Below are positions 45,811 to 54,469 of a DNA stretch of 64,000 nucleotides, in pieces. The DNA is from an uncultured Collinsella sp. Its GTDB lineage: Bacteria > Actinomycetota > Coriobacteriia > Coriobacteriales > Coriobacteriaceae. The stretch is from contig CAUBOH010000013.1 in NCBI GenBank assembly GCA_958437495.1, positions 5,729 through 69,728 on the forward strand, read 5' to 3'. The notes beneath the pieces are model-generated. The model made no database searches, was not told the DNA's origin, and saw nothing but the letters and a program-made list of their open reading frames with translations. Position 1 is the stretch's first letter, and each line of letters opens with the position of its first letter. The position numbers were made by a program, and so were the translations under genes.

Positions 45811-46974
45811 CTACAGGGTCTCGATAAAGGCGGCGATGCGCGTCTCGATCTGGCCCATGTCGCCGTTGCTGTAGTCGGTCTCGATCTTCATATACGGAAT
45901 ACCCGCACCCTCGACAGCCTCCTGCATACGCGCACTCTCCACATTAAAGGTGTGGCAGGCCTGCAGCACGCTCTCCACTACGCCATCGACGTGATACTTC
46001 TCGCACATGGCCAGCGTGTTTTCTATACGACCGTCATTGGGCGTCATGACCGAGCAGTTAATGTCCAGGTAGCGGTCTGCGATAGCGCGCAGAATGTCGG
46101 GTGCGTCCGGGTCGATCATCATGGCAGCCGTGCGCTCGCCCGAGCAATCGTCCATGCACACGACCACACCGCCGTTGGACTCGATGGTGCGACCGATCTT
46201 GTTAATCACGCCGCCCACCGGGCAGCCGGTGATCAGAATGCGCTTGGCATCCGCCGCGACCGGGCGCTCGCCCGCGTCGTAGGCCTCGCGCAGCTTGGCG
46301 ACCTTTTGCTCCAGCTGCTGCGTATAGGCCTCGATATCAAAGCTGAACGTACCGGCAAACATAGTGCTCATCAGGTCGACGCCGCTCATGGCCGCCGGCT
46401 GGTTAGCCTGCAGCGCAAACATCTCGAGTTGGGCTGCACACAAGCGGTTGCGACGACGGACGGCGGCGCGCAGGTCATCGTCGGTAATCGTGATGCCGTA
46501 GAAGCCCTCGAGCTCCTCCTTGAGCAGGCGGCACTCCTCGTACCAGCCTTCACGCTCGTAGCTGCGATCGCGACCCTGCGGAAGATGCAGAATGTGCGTG
46601 CGCTTGAGCTCGTTGAGCAGTTCGTACATCTTCTTCTTGCCGTCGCAGGTGGTCTCGCCGATGATCATGTCGCTAAAGTACGTAAACGGGCACTTTTGCG
46701 AGTAGGCAAAGCCATACGTCGATTTGATGAGCGGACACAGGTTTGCCGGCAGCACCTTCTCGGCCTCGGGAATCACCTCATCGGACGTACCGCACAGAGC
46801 CACGCTCGCAGCCCCCGCGGCATCGATAATCTCGAGCGGCGTATAGCTGCACAAAAAGCCGACCAGGCGATTGCCCGCCTGTTTGTAATCCTTAACGCGA
46901 ATAAACGACGCCTTGCGCTGCTCGTTGAACTCCTCAAACGTGGACGGCAACGGCTGCTCAATATATTCCGACAT
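45811..46974 (-). CDS. Double-cubane-cluster type reductase/dehydratase subunit, second copy
   Basis: A 387-residue member of the 2-hydroxyacyl-CoA dehydratase D-component family. The cysteine pattern NLCPLIKSTYG..KCPF..GETTCDGKKK is that of double-cubane proteins, which hold a [Fe8S9]-type cluster and reduce small molecules with electrons from the activator. It lacks extra domains. Its closest relative in the window is the 47.1-48.4 kb gene; together they may form a heterodimer, or each may be a homodimer. The ATG at 46974 with AAGGAG ahead is used; the frame runs open to 47310 without support. Confidence 0.88.
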   Translation of the reverse strand: MSEYIEQPLPSTFEEFNEQRKASFIRVKDYKQAGNRLVGFLCSYTPLEIIDAAGAASVALCGTSDEVIPEAEKVLPANLCPLIKSTYGFAYSQKCPFTYFSDMIIGETTCDGKKKMYELLNELKRTHILHLPQGRDRSYEREGWYEECRLLKEELEGFYGITITDDDLRAAVRRRNRLCAAQLEMFALQANQPAAMSGVDLMSTMFAGTFSFDIEAYTQQLEQKVAKLREAYDAGERPVAADAKRILITGCPVGGVINKIGRTIESNGGVVVCMDDCSGERTAAMMIDPDAPDILRAIADRYLDINCSVMTPNDGRIENTLAMCEKYHVDGVVESVLQACHTFNVESARMQEAVEGAGIPYMKIETDYSNGDMGQIETRIAAFIETL

Positions 46975-47011
46975 ATAACTCCTTAACAAACCTTTTAACC
47001 GACCAAGGAAA

Positions 47012-47113
47012 CGGCTTTCCCAGGTGCCCGAGGTTGCCGTGAAAGAGGGGCGCCGCGTACTTTGGTACGCAAGCGACGGTTTGAACGGCAAGATCGGGTG
47101 CCTGGGGAAGCCG
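47012..47113. repeat. Long-armed stem-loop between the two double-cubane genes
   Basis: Arms of about 20 bases (CGGCTTTCCCAGGTGCCCGA and its near complement, with G-U type differences) enclose an inner stem TGCCGT/ACGGCA and a core that starts GAAAGAGG and contains the hairpin CGTAC-TTTG-GTACG. A second stem-loop with a similar core but unrelated arms lies at 62522-62619. It separates two genes that are otherwise likely cotranscribed. Confidence 0.6.
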
Positions 47114-47128
47114 CCGGAACGTATAGTC

Positions 47129-48412
47129 CTAAATGGTTTCCAAGAAAGCTTCGATGCGCGTCTGCAATTGGCCTGCGTCCTCGCCGGCGTAGTCGGTCGT
47201 GATGTGCATAAACGGAATGCCGGCTTCCTCGGCGGCCTTCTCCACGGCAAACGATTCCATCTCATAGAGCGTGCAGAACTGCAGGGCCACGTCGACAATG
47301 CCGTCGGCATGAAGGTCGCGTGCCATCTGAACGATGTCCTTCATACGCTGGTCGTTGGGCGTAAAGACGGCGCAGTTAATCTTAAAGTAGCGCTCGGCGA
47401 TGGCGTCGAGCATCTCGTCGACCGTCTCGCCGGACTCGTCGACCAGATCCTTGTAGTAGCGCGAGCCCGTGCAGGACTCCTCGCCCACCACAATGCCGCC
47501 GGCTTTCTCGATGAGGTTGAACAGCTGCCAGTTGGGCACGGCCATGGGCGTACCGGTGTACAGGATGCGCTTGGTCCCCTTGGGTGCCACGCCCTCGCCG
47601 GCCTCGACACGTTGCTCGCACTCAGCCGCCATATCGTTAATGGCTCCGGTCAGACGTGGCGTGTCGTCCATAAAGGCGGCCTGAACGGTCAGCAGGCTGT
47701 CGAGACCGCTGATGGGTGCAGGGTCGGCAGCGCGCGTGGCAGCGAGGCGCTGCAGGGCGCGACGCTTCTCATTGACGGCGTGGATGGCGGTCTTCAGACG
47801 CTCAGGCGTAATCGTGACGTCGCACTCTTCCTCGATCTTGGCGGCGAGCTTCTTGACCTCGGCCTTCCAGGTCACGAGCGTCGACTCGTCGTGTACGTTG
47901 GGAATATCCATGACGTACATGTTCTTTTGCGTGGCAAAAAACTCATAAGCCTTCTTCTTGCCATCGCAAGTGTTCTCGCCCACCACCAGGTCACTCGACT
48001 CAATGTAGGGGCAGACCTCGCCCAGCTTAAAGCCAGCAAAGCTCTTGATAAGCGGACAGGTATTGCGCGGCAGGTGCTCCTCGACCTTATCGGTTGCCCA
48101 ATCGGCACCCGAGCAAAGGCCCACGGGGATACCGTCGCAGGCAAGTACAATCTCCTCGGGCACGTACACGCAGAACGAACCGACGATTTTGGTGGCCTCG
48201 CCAGCCTCCTTCTTGTCGAGCATCTCCTTAATGCGGCCGCTATGGATGTTGGTGGCCACAAAGTCCAAGTAGGACGTGGACTTGGGGCGGTTGTTCTGCG
48301 ACAGGAACATGTCCCCGTACATCTGGCCCACGGCGCCCAGCAGCATATCGTGGTCGGCAAGATTCATGCCGAGGCTCTCCCACATCGGATGGAAATCGAA
48401 TTCTTCAGCCAT
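47129..48412 (-). CDS. Double-cubane-cluster type reductase/dehydratase subunit, first copy
   Basis: A 427-residue paralogue of the gene at 45811-46974. The motif NTCPLIKSFAG..VCPY..GENTCDGKKKAYEF provides the cluster cysteines. An N-terminal helical segment of about 60 residues precedes the domain. Families with this motif include anaerobic reductases that are not CoA-ester dehydratases, and no acyl-CoA genes are nearby, so the substrate is open. GAGGGGA lies six bases before the ATG. It is the first gene of the eight-gene run that ends at 40.6 kb. Confidence 0.88.
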   Translation of the reverse strand: MAEEFDFHPMWESLGMNLADHDMLLGAVGQMYGDMFLSQNNRPKSTSYLDFVATNIHSGRIKEMLDKKEAGEATKIVGSFCVYVPEEIVLACDGIPVGLCSGADWATDKVEEHLPRNTCPLIKSFAGFKLGEVCPYIESSDLVVGENTCDGKKKAYEFFATQKNMYVMDIPNVHDESTLVTWKAEVKKLAAKIEEECDVTITPERLKTAIHAVNEKRRALQRLAATRAADPAPISGLDSLLTVQAAFMDDTPRLTGAINDMAAECEQRVEAGEGVAPKGTKRILYTGTPMAVPNWQLFNLIEKAGGIVVGEESCTGSRYYKDLVDESGETVDEMLDAIAERYFKINCAVFTPNDQRMKDIVQMARDLHADGIVDVALQFCTLYEMESFAVEKAAEEAGIPFMHITTDYAGEDAGQLQTRIEAFLETI

Positions 48413-48571
48413 AACGGTTCCCCTCTTGAACCAAAAACGGATAACGGCGGTATCGATGCACGACGGACGACGATTGCCCGGCCGTGCTCAAACCCGGAAT
48501 TTTGGGGAACCTGCTTTGCGGTCGATTATTTAGTTGTGCGTCGTCTCTCCCGGAGCCGTGAACATACCTGC

Positions 48572-48640
48572 TCATATGCGACTCCGAGCCATATACAGGG
48601 CGCGCGCGGCAACGCGGCGAATGTATGTCGTCTGCGGCAT
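48572..48640 (-). CDS. Possible 22-residue leader peptide
   Basis: AAGGAGGG lies eight bases before an ATG that opens 22 codons ending in TGA. The peptide is basic (five Arg in the first 20 residues, start MPQTTYIRRVAARAL). It precedes the first double-cubane gene by about 160 bases, so it could be a leader peptide controlling the run. There is no homology evidence; the strong ribosome site is the main support. Confidence 0.3.
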   Translation of the reverse strand: MPQTTYIRRVAARALYMARSRI

Positions 48641-48792
48641 GTGCGCACCCTCCTTAACCAGTTGATGTCAACTATATCAACGGTCATCGACCATGCGAAC
48701 ACCGTTGACATTCGTACGACAGCGTCGTGTGCCGTCGTTTAATAAATAATTATCTTTATTGATAAGAATTTGTCATTCCTCATTCGGCGAAC

Positions 48793-48832
48793 GGCAAAAA
48801 CAAAGCCGCCGAGGCTTATATCCCCCGACGGC
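48793..48832 (-). terminator. Terminator of the modABC operon
   Basis: A ten-pair stem GCCGTCGGGG / CCTCGGCGGC (two G-T pairs) is followed by TTTGTTTTTG on the minus strand, 12 bases after modC. Confidence 0.85.
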
Positions 48833-48843
48833 ATTACCCGGCG

Positions 48844-49914
48844 CTATCGACAAATCAAATGGATCCTGCTGGCATCAAAATGCATGCGCAGCGTCTCGCC
48901 TGCTTGCGGCAGCTCGTCGACAGGCATGCCCACTTTGTTGACCTTCCACTGCAGGCGCGTCGGCGCGTCGGCGCGCGGCACGTCCAGCAGCACCAGGCGC
49001 TCAAAACGTGAATCGCTCACGCGGGCCACATGCAGGTCGTAGCTGTTGCGACCCCGCTCGGCACGGTTGTCCACATGGAAGTAGCTCGCACGAATACCCA
49101 GGTACGCCACGTTATCGGGAACCTCACGGCCCACGTTGAAGGTCATGCCCCAGTCCAGGGCCTCAACTTCCTGAAGCCCGATCTTGCGCGCGCGGCTCGT
49201 ATTCTTGCAGCCCGTCAGGCGCAGCGCAGCCAAGGTTTGCGGCCGGCGGACCACGTCCTCGACGGAGCCGATCTCCTCCACATGCCCATCGTGCATCACG
49301 CAAATGCGCTCGCACAGGCGGCACGCTTCGTCGATGTCGTGGCTCACATAGAGCACGGTGCGGCTGCATACATCGAACAGGTCGAGCATGTTCTGTTCGA
49401 GCGCGCTCTTAAGATAGGAATCGAGTGCGCTCATGGGCTCGTCGAACATAAAGATGCCCGGGTGTGCCGCCACCATGCGCGCGAGCGCTACGCGCTGCTG
49501 CTGGCCGCCCGAGAGGCGCGCGGGATAACGGTCGGCAAAGTCGGCCAGTCCAAAGATACCCAGGTAGCGCTCGGCAAGTTGTCTGCGCGCTGCGGCGTCG
49601 CCTGCGCCCTCAACGCCGGCGCACACGTTATCGGCCACCGTCATATTAGGGAACAGCTGATAGTTTTGAAACATCAGGGCGCATTTTCGCTCCTGGGGCG
49701 AAAGGTTGATGCCCGTCGCCGAGTCAAAAAAGGTCACGCCGTTGACGACGATCTTGCCCTCGTCGGGCGTCTCCACACCGGCAATGCAGCGCAGCGTGCA
49801 GCTCTTGCCGCAACCCGAGGCGCCCAGCAGCGCCACGCACTCCTCGCCGGCCTCAAGCTGCATGTCGAGCACAAACCCGGGATAACGTTTCTTAATATCC
49901 AAAACGAGCGACAT
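48844..49914 (-). CDS. modC: Molybdate ABC transporter ATP-binding protein
   Basis: A 356-residue ATPase. Walker A is GASGCGKS near residue 31, the ABC signature LSGGQQQRVALARM near residue 136 and Walker B IFMFDEPMSALD follows. The C-terminal part after residue 235 is a short regulatory domain of the TOBE type. It drives molybdate or tungstate import with ModB and ModA. It begins three bases after modB, with GGGAGG upstream. Confidence 0.9.
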   Translation of the reverse strand: MSLVLDIKKRYPGFVLDMQLEAGEECVALLGASGCGKSCTLRCIAGVETPDEGKIVVNGVTFFDSATGINLSPQERKCALMFQNYQLFPNMTVADNVCAGVEGAGDAAARRQLAERYLGIFGLADFADRYPARLSGGQQQRVALARMVAAHPGIFMFDEPMSALDSYLKSALEQNMLDLFDVCSRTVLYVSHDIDEACRLCERICVMHDGHVEEIGSVEDVVRRPQTLAALRLTGCKNTSRARKIGLQEVEALDWGMTFNVGREVPDNVAYLGIRASYFHVDNRAERGRNSYDLHVARVSDSRFERLVLLDVPRADAPTRLQWKVNKVGMPVDELPQAGETLRMHFDASRIHLICR

Positions 49915-49917
49915 GGC

Positions 49918-51360
49918 TTATCGACCTCCCTTTGCGACCGTGTCATCGCGCATAAGCTCGGCCAACGCCTCGCGATCGATACGCAGCGCATCGCCGCCGA
50001 CTGGGTCGAGCGAATCGGTCTGGCCGCCCAGCTGCTTGGCCCGCTTACGCTCTGCACGGGAGAGACCACGCTCACGATACTTTTGCGAATGCGCCGTATA
50101 CATGTTGATGAACAGAATGACCAGGAAGCTGAACGCAATTACGACCACGACCCAAAAGAGGGCCACCGACGTATTGCCGCCCATCCACTCAAAGTAAATG
50201 GCGATGGGAATGGTCTGCGTAATACCGGCATAGTTGCCCGCAAAGAACAGGGTGCAGCCAAACTCGCCCATGGCACGCGCGAAGGCAAGCACCGCGCCGG
50301 CGGCAATCGAGGGCCAGCCAAGCGGCATCATAAGCTTGGTAAAGATGCGACGTTCGGACCACCCGAGCGTGCGCGCAGCGTCGAGCATCTGCGTGTCGAG
50401 GCTCTCGAAGGCTCCGAGCGCCGTACGGTAGACCAGGGGAAACGACACCACCACGGCAGATATCACTGCCGCGGGCCAGGTAAAGACAATCGAGATGCCG
50501 TGCGCGATGAGCCACTGGCCCACCCCGGTCGAGCGACCAAACAGCATGAGGAGCAGAAAGCCGCAGACCGTGGGCGGCAGCACCATAGGAATCGTAAAGA
50601 CCGAATCGAGCAGGCCCTTGATGCGACTCGAGGTGCCCATAGTCTTGCACGCGGCGAACAGACCCAACGCAAAGGAGATCAGCAGGGCAAGACCGCTCGT
50701 TTTAATGGACACCCAAAACGGGCGATAGTCGATGTCGCCCAAAAAGGAAGCCAGAGAGGTCAAGGGCCCCTGCTCATCCCGCAACTCGACAGACGATGCC
50801 TCTACCATTTGAGCGCTATCAAGCCAACGCGCGCCGCCCTTGGCATCACCCAAGGCTGATGCAATCACCACATAGCGGTCCCCATCCGCACCGCGCTCGT
50901 CAAAGCCATAGGTATACCCGCCGGCATCAAACGTAGTTTCCTCCGTGACATACCAAGGAAGATCCACGTCCTCCAGCTGCGCACCTCCCATGCAGTTTGC
51001 GCTGTCGAGCTTACAGACGAGGGCCTTGAGACCCGATACGCACTCGTTGTCCTGCGGATCCAATCCATACTTCTCGACCGCTTTGGGCGATATCCACACC
51101 ACAACGCGATCGGTAGCAGGCGCCACTACAAGGTCCACGTCCTCGTCAACGGGAAACCGGTAGCCCTCAGGCTGGCCCTCCATGGCACGAGCGGTCCCCT
51201 TGGCCAACCGCTCAAAACCCTCAATCCCATAAGAAAGCCCATGAGCGGTCGCAGCAACCTGGGCCCCGTCCTCAGCGTCCCCAGCAAACGCAAATCCCGG
51301 CACCCAGCAAAGCGCGAAGGTCAAAGCACAGGCGACAAGCATGCGGAATCTATTAAGCAC
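49918..51360 (-). CDS. modB: Molybdate ABC transporter permease with a large N-terminal extracytoplasmic domain
   Basis: About 480 residues, roughly twice a normal ModB. A signal-like segment (MLVACALTFALCWVPGFAFA) is followed by some 190 residues without membrane segments, containing paired cysteines (about residues 107, 115 and 122), then by a five-segment permease with the coupling motif EFGCTLFFAGNYAG..G. The extra domain would lie outside the membrane and could help recruit ModA or sense the oxyanion. A GTG at 51360, six bases after GGAG, is the best start; a TTG at 51372 and an ATG at 51342 are weaker. Confidence 0.85.
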   Translation of the reverse strand: MLNRFRMLVACALTFALCWVPGFAFAGDAEDGAQVAATAHGLSYGIEGFERLAKGTARAMEGQPEGYRFPVDEDVDLVVAPATDRVVVWISPKAVEKYGLDPQDNECVSGLKALVCKLDSANCMGGAQLEDVDLPWYVTEETTFDAGGYTYGFDERGADGDRYVVIASALGDAKGGARWLDSAQMVEASSVELRDEQGPLTSLASFLGDIDYRPFWVSIKTSGLALLISFALGLFAACKTMGTSSRIKGLLDSVFTIPMVLPPTVCGFLLLMLFGRSTGVGQWLIAHGISIVFTWPAAVISAVVVSFPLVYRTALGAFESLDTQMLDAARTLGWSERRIFTKLMMPLGWPSIAAGAVLAFARAMGEFGCTLFFAGNYAGITQTIPIAIYFEWMGGNTSVALFWVVVVIAFSFLVILFINMYTAHSQKYRERGLSRAERKRAKQLGGQTDSLDPVGGDALRIDREALAELMRDDTVAKGGR

Positions 51361-51428
51361 GAAAAGCTCCAAGAGAATACAAGGACGGAGTTAAACACAA
51401 AACGATGGAATTATCGCGCCAAGCCGCA

Positions 51429-52301
51429 CTACGCGGAAAGCTCAAAGCCGTATTTGGCCCAAATCTTCTGGGCCTTCTTGTTGGACAGGCAAAAGTCGAT
51501 AAACGCCTTGGCCTCGTCGGCATGTTCGGAGCCATCGGCGACAGCGCCCGGATACACGATGGGCTTATGCGAGTCCTCGGGACACACAAAGGCCTCCTCG
51601 ATGCCGTCGTAGCGGAAGATGTCGGAGCTATAGACAAAGCCAGCCACGCAGTCGCCCGTAGAGACGTAAGACGCAGCCGTGCCGACCTTGTCGGCCAGGG
51701 CCACCTTGTCGGCGATCTCGGGGGCGTACTCGCCGTCGTCGCCCTCGGTGCCGGTGTAGAGGCCCACAGAGGCCAGGGCCTGGTTGGCGTACTTGCCGGC
51801 GGGAACGGTCTTGGCGTCGCCAATGGCGATCTTGCCGTCCAGATTCGCGACGTCGGCGATGGCCTCGACCTTGGTGTCGGAGCCCTCGGCGCGAATGATC
51901 AAGAGGTCGTTGCCGAACATATCCTCACGGGTGTCGGTGTCGACGAGCTCAGCGGCTTCTGCGTCGTCCATGGTGCCCTTGGAGGCCGTGATGAGTACGT
52001 CGACCGCAGCACCGGCGCGCATCTGCTCAACGAGGTCGCCAGACGCCTTAAACTGCGTGTCGGCAAACGTGGTGCCGGTCTGCTCGGTGTAAAGCTCCTG
52101 AACCTCGGGCAGAGCCTTCTCGAGCGAGTTGGCGGCAAAGACCTGCAGCTCGACAGCTTTCATGGACGAAGTCTTGGCGGAGCCGGCATCGGAGCCAGTC
52201 GACTCAGGCGCCTTATTGCCGGAGCACCCGGCAAGGCCAAGGCCGGCAGCGGCGACAGCAGAAAGCGAGACGAATCCGCGGCGAGAAACCATATCGAACA
52301 T
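51429..52301 (-). CDS. modA: Molybdate-binding lipoprotein
   Basis: A 290-residue substrate-binding protein. The N-terminus has a twin-arginine-like RR and a lipobox ending LAGC, so it is anchored outside the membrane. ELQVFAANSLEKALPEV, FKASGDLVEQMRAGAAVDV and KIAIGDAKTVPAGKYA are hallmarks of ModA. It captures molybdate or tungstate for ModBC. The ATG at 52301 has AAAGGG six bases ahead. A -10-like TATAAT lies about 60 bases upstream. Confidence 0.92.
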   Translation of the reverse strand: MFDMVSRRGFVSLSAVAAAGLGLAGCSGNKAPESTGSDAGSAKTSSMKAVELQVFAANSLEKALPEVQELYTEQTGTTFADTQFKASGDLVEQMRAGAAVDVLITASKGTMDDAEAAELVDTDTREDMFGNDLLIIRAEGSDTKVEAIADVANLDGKIAIGDAKTVPAGKYANQALASVGLYTGTEGDDGEYAPEIADKVALADKVGTAASYVSTGDCVAGFVYSSDIFRYDGIEEAFVCPEDSHKPIVYPGAVADGSEHADEAKAFIDFCLSNKKAQKIWAKYGFELSA

Positions 52302-52361
52302 GTTCAACCCTTTCGAACGGTACACCCGGGCACCCCGCCGCGGGCTTTATTCTGTTACTAG

Positions 52362-52367
52362 ATTATA
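52362..52367 (-). promoter_or_regulatory. Candidate -10 element for modA
   Basis: TATAAT on the minus strand, 61 bases before the modA start, in an AT-rich stretch (52362-52440). No good -35 is visible and no clear ModE site was recognised. A regulator may bind the AT-rich stretch. Confidence 0.35.
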
Positions 52368-52461
52368 CTTTCGCGCGAATAATGTTTATGATAAATATCT
52401 CTCGCCTGATAATTTTCTTTTACCAATAACCACGAGACGGCCCGCACTGTCGCTGCATAAG

Positions 52462-52493
52462 AAAGGCGGAGTGACTCGCAAGGTCGCTCCGCC
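52462..52493 (-). terminator. Terminator after moeA-mogA
   Basis: The stem GGCGGAGCGACC / GTCACTCCGCC is followed by TTTCTTATG on the minus strand, 13 bases after the mogA stop, separating it from modA. Confidence 0.82.
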
Positions 52494-52506
52494 GCAGGTA
52501 GTGCGC

Positions 52507-52986
52507 TTATTTGGCGTGCCCGCCGCCCGCCGTCATTTGGGCCGCATGCTCCAGCTGATCGCTCACGGCCTCCCAGCTTTCGCGGGCCGCTTTCGTGGAT
52601 CCCGGAAAGTTGATGACAAGCGTATGCCCACGCTGCATGCACACGGCGCGCGAGAGCATGGCGCGGCGCGTCTTGGTCATGGAGTACGCACGGATTACCT
52701 CTGCAATACCCGGCACATCACGCTCGCAGACGGCACGCGTCGCCTCGGGCGTCACATCGCGCATCGAAAGCCCCGTGCCGCCGCAGGTGAGCACGACATT
52801 GGCGTGGCACTCATCGGCGGCTTCCACAATGGCATCACCGATCTCGCTGGCGTCGTCGCGCACGACCACATGTGAGGCGACCGTCCAGCCCTGTGCCTCG
52901 ATAAGTTCCTCGAGTGCGGCTCCAGCCTCGTCCTGGGCAAGATCGCGCGTATCCGAGCACGTCACGATCGAAATCTTCAGCTCCAT
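52507..52986 (-). CDS. mog: Molybdopterin adenylyltransferase-type protein (MogA/MoaB)
   Basis: A 159-residue protein of the MogA/MoaB fold, which adenylates molybdopterin before metal insertion. TCGGTGLSMRDVTPEATR is the conserved binding stretch and NFPGSTKAARE the C-terminal one. It follows moeA by ten bases, with AGGAGG six bases before the ATG; the two act in sequence. The open frame extends to 53115 inside moeA but has no support there. Confidence 0.9.
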   Translation of the reverse strand: MELKISIVTCSDTRDLAQDEAGAALEELIEAQGWTVASHVVVRDDASEIGDAIVEAADECHANVVLTCGGTGLSMRDVTPEATRAVCERDVPGIAEVIRAYSMTKTRRAMLSRAVCMQRGHTLVINFPGSTKAARESWEAVSDQLEHAAQMTAGGGHAK

Positions 52987-52996
52987 ATCATTCCTC

Positions 52997-54259
52997 CTAC
53001 AACACGGCGCCCTCGGGCAGGTCGACGCGAACAACGTCAACGACATCGCCCACTTTGAGGTCGCACGGTCCTTCATCAACACGCAAGAGGCAGTTCGCAC
53101 GCTGCATAGTTCCAAGCAGCGCCGAATTCTGCGTCTTAGCCTCGGTCACCAACAGCTCACCGGTCTCGGTGTCGCGCAAAACCGTGGCGCGATCGAAGAA
53201 GCGGCGATGCTGTCGCTTTTTCACGCCGTGTGTGAGCGTCGCCTGCTGTACGGGACGCGCACCCTCGGCAAAGCCGCGCATCTTGCGGATCGCCGGACGG
53301 GCGAGCATCTCAAAGCCCACATACGCCGCTGCCGGATTGCCTGAAAGCCCCAGGTAGGGCTTACCCCCGAGCAAGCCAAACGTGATGGCCTTGCCCGGAC
53401 GCATCGAGATGCGGTCAAACAGCACCTCGCCCTCGCGCTTAACCAACGCCGTCACGTAGTCGTAGTCGCCCGCCGAGGCGCCACCGCTCGTAATGACAAA
53501 ATCGCACTCCTGCACGGCACGATGCACCAGCTCGGCAATCGCCTGCTCATCATCGGGCGCAATGCCGTAGAACACGGGCTCGGCGCCGGCATCGAGTGCT
53601 TCGGCCATCAACGCCGACGAGTTGGAGTCGCGAATCTGCCCGCGCGCCGGCACGTTGCTCGGTGCGACCAGTTCCGTGCCCAGCGAGATGATGCCCACAC
53701 GAGGGGCAGCGTGCACCTTCACGCTCGCGTATCCGGCGCTCGCCAGCAGACCCGCGCCCGCCGGAGCCACGACCTCGCCGGCGTGCATCACAACATCGCC
53801 GGCATGGGCCTCCTCGGCGGCCGAGCGAACGTTCTCCCCCACCTTGGCAGGCGCCGAGAGCCTCACACGCGAACCCTCGTTGCCGTCACCGACGAGCACA
53901 TCGACGATCTCGTATTTCACCACGGCATCGGCACCTTCGGGTACCGGCGCGCCCGTCATGATGCGGACCGTCTCGCCCGCGCCGATTGCGCCCTCAAACA
54001 CATGGCCCGCGGCCTCGTGTCCGATAACGTCGAGCGTCACCGGCGCCTCGCCAGATGCCTGCGCCAAGTCCGCCGAGCGCACGGCATATCCGTCCATAGC
54101 GCTGTTGGCAAACGGCGAGATGTCGATATCGGCCACCGCATCCTCTGCCAAGGGAAGACCGGCGGCCTGCCACACGGGAATCTCGACGAGATCGGTCGGA
54201 GCAACGTGCGACAGAACAATCGACTGCGCGTCCTCCAACGGAATGAGTTTCTCAGCCAT
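52997..54259 (-). CDS. moeA: Molybdopterin molybdenumtransferase
   Basis: A 420-residue enzyme that inserts molybdate into adenylated molybdopterin. The N-terminal MoeA domains contain DISPFANSAMDGYAVR near residue 45, the central MoCF domain contains TSGGASAGDYDYV, and GKAITFGLLGGKPYLGLSGNP is the catalytic-site stretch. A beta-barrel domain ends the protein. AGAGGTG lies just before the ATG at 54259, preferred to 54286. It is the first gene of moeA-mogA next to modABC. Confidence 0.94.
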   Translation of the reverse strand: MAEKLIPLEDAQSIVLSHVAPTDLVEIPVWQAAGLPLAEDAVADIDISPFANSAMDGYAVRSADLAQASGEAPVTLDVIGHEAAGHVFEGAIGAGETVRIMTGAPVPEGADAVVKYEIVDVLVGDGNEGSRVRLSAPAKVGENVRSAAEEAHAGDVVMHAGEVVAPAGAGLLASAGYASVKVHAAPRVGIISLGTELVAPSNVPARGQIRDSNSSALMAEALDAGAEPVFYGIAPDDEQAIAELVHRAVQECDFVITSGGASAGDYDYVTALVKREGEVLFDRISMRPGKAITFGLLGGKPYLGLSGNPAAAYVGFEMLARPAIRKMRGFAEGARPVQQATLTHGVKKRQHRRFFDRATVLRDTETGELLVTEAKTQNSALLGTMQRANCLLRVDEGPCDLKVGDVVDVVRVDLPEGAVL

Positions 54260-54469
54260 ATACACCTCTAGCATGCTGCGGCGCACATCACGGGCGCCGA
54301 TTCTTTATGTTTATCTCAGTATAATCCCCGCCGCACGACGGCGACTTGGCCTGTACCCGCAAATACATCTGTCGGCCGCAAGCCGCGAAACAAAACCAAA
54401 ACCAACCCACCGGCTCGTCGCGTTTACCGCGTTTTATAATGCTCGTGTTGCAACCCAAAAGAGGAACGT

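Larger units (their letters stand above)
48413..48843. other. Leader region of the selenium/double-cubane run
   Basis: 431 bases without an assigned gene. Bases 48413-48570 show nothing definite. A possible 22-codon peptide with a strong ribosome site lies at 48572-48640. Upstream of it (48655-48715) are inverted repeats: GTTGAT-N9-ATCAAC and TCAACGGT..ACCGTTGA, which look like regulator sites. An AT-rich stretch at 48735-48780 separates them from the modC terminator at 48793-48832. Confidence 0.45.

Noticed and set aside
48526..48711. 61-codon minus-strand frame upstream of the double-cubane run
   Set aside because: No ribosome site; its translation is arginine-rich noise overlapping the better-supported 22-codon frame.
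54287..54469. Fluoride riboswitch before the ClC gene
   Set aside because: No GGNGAUGG-type conserved core was found in the leader.
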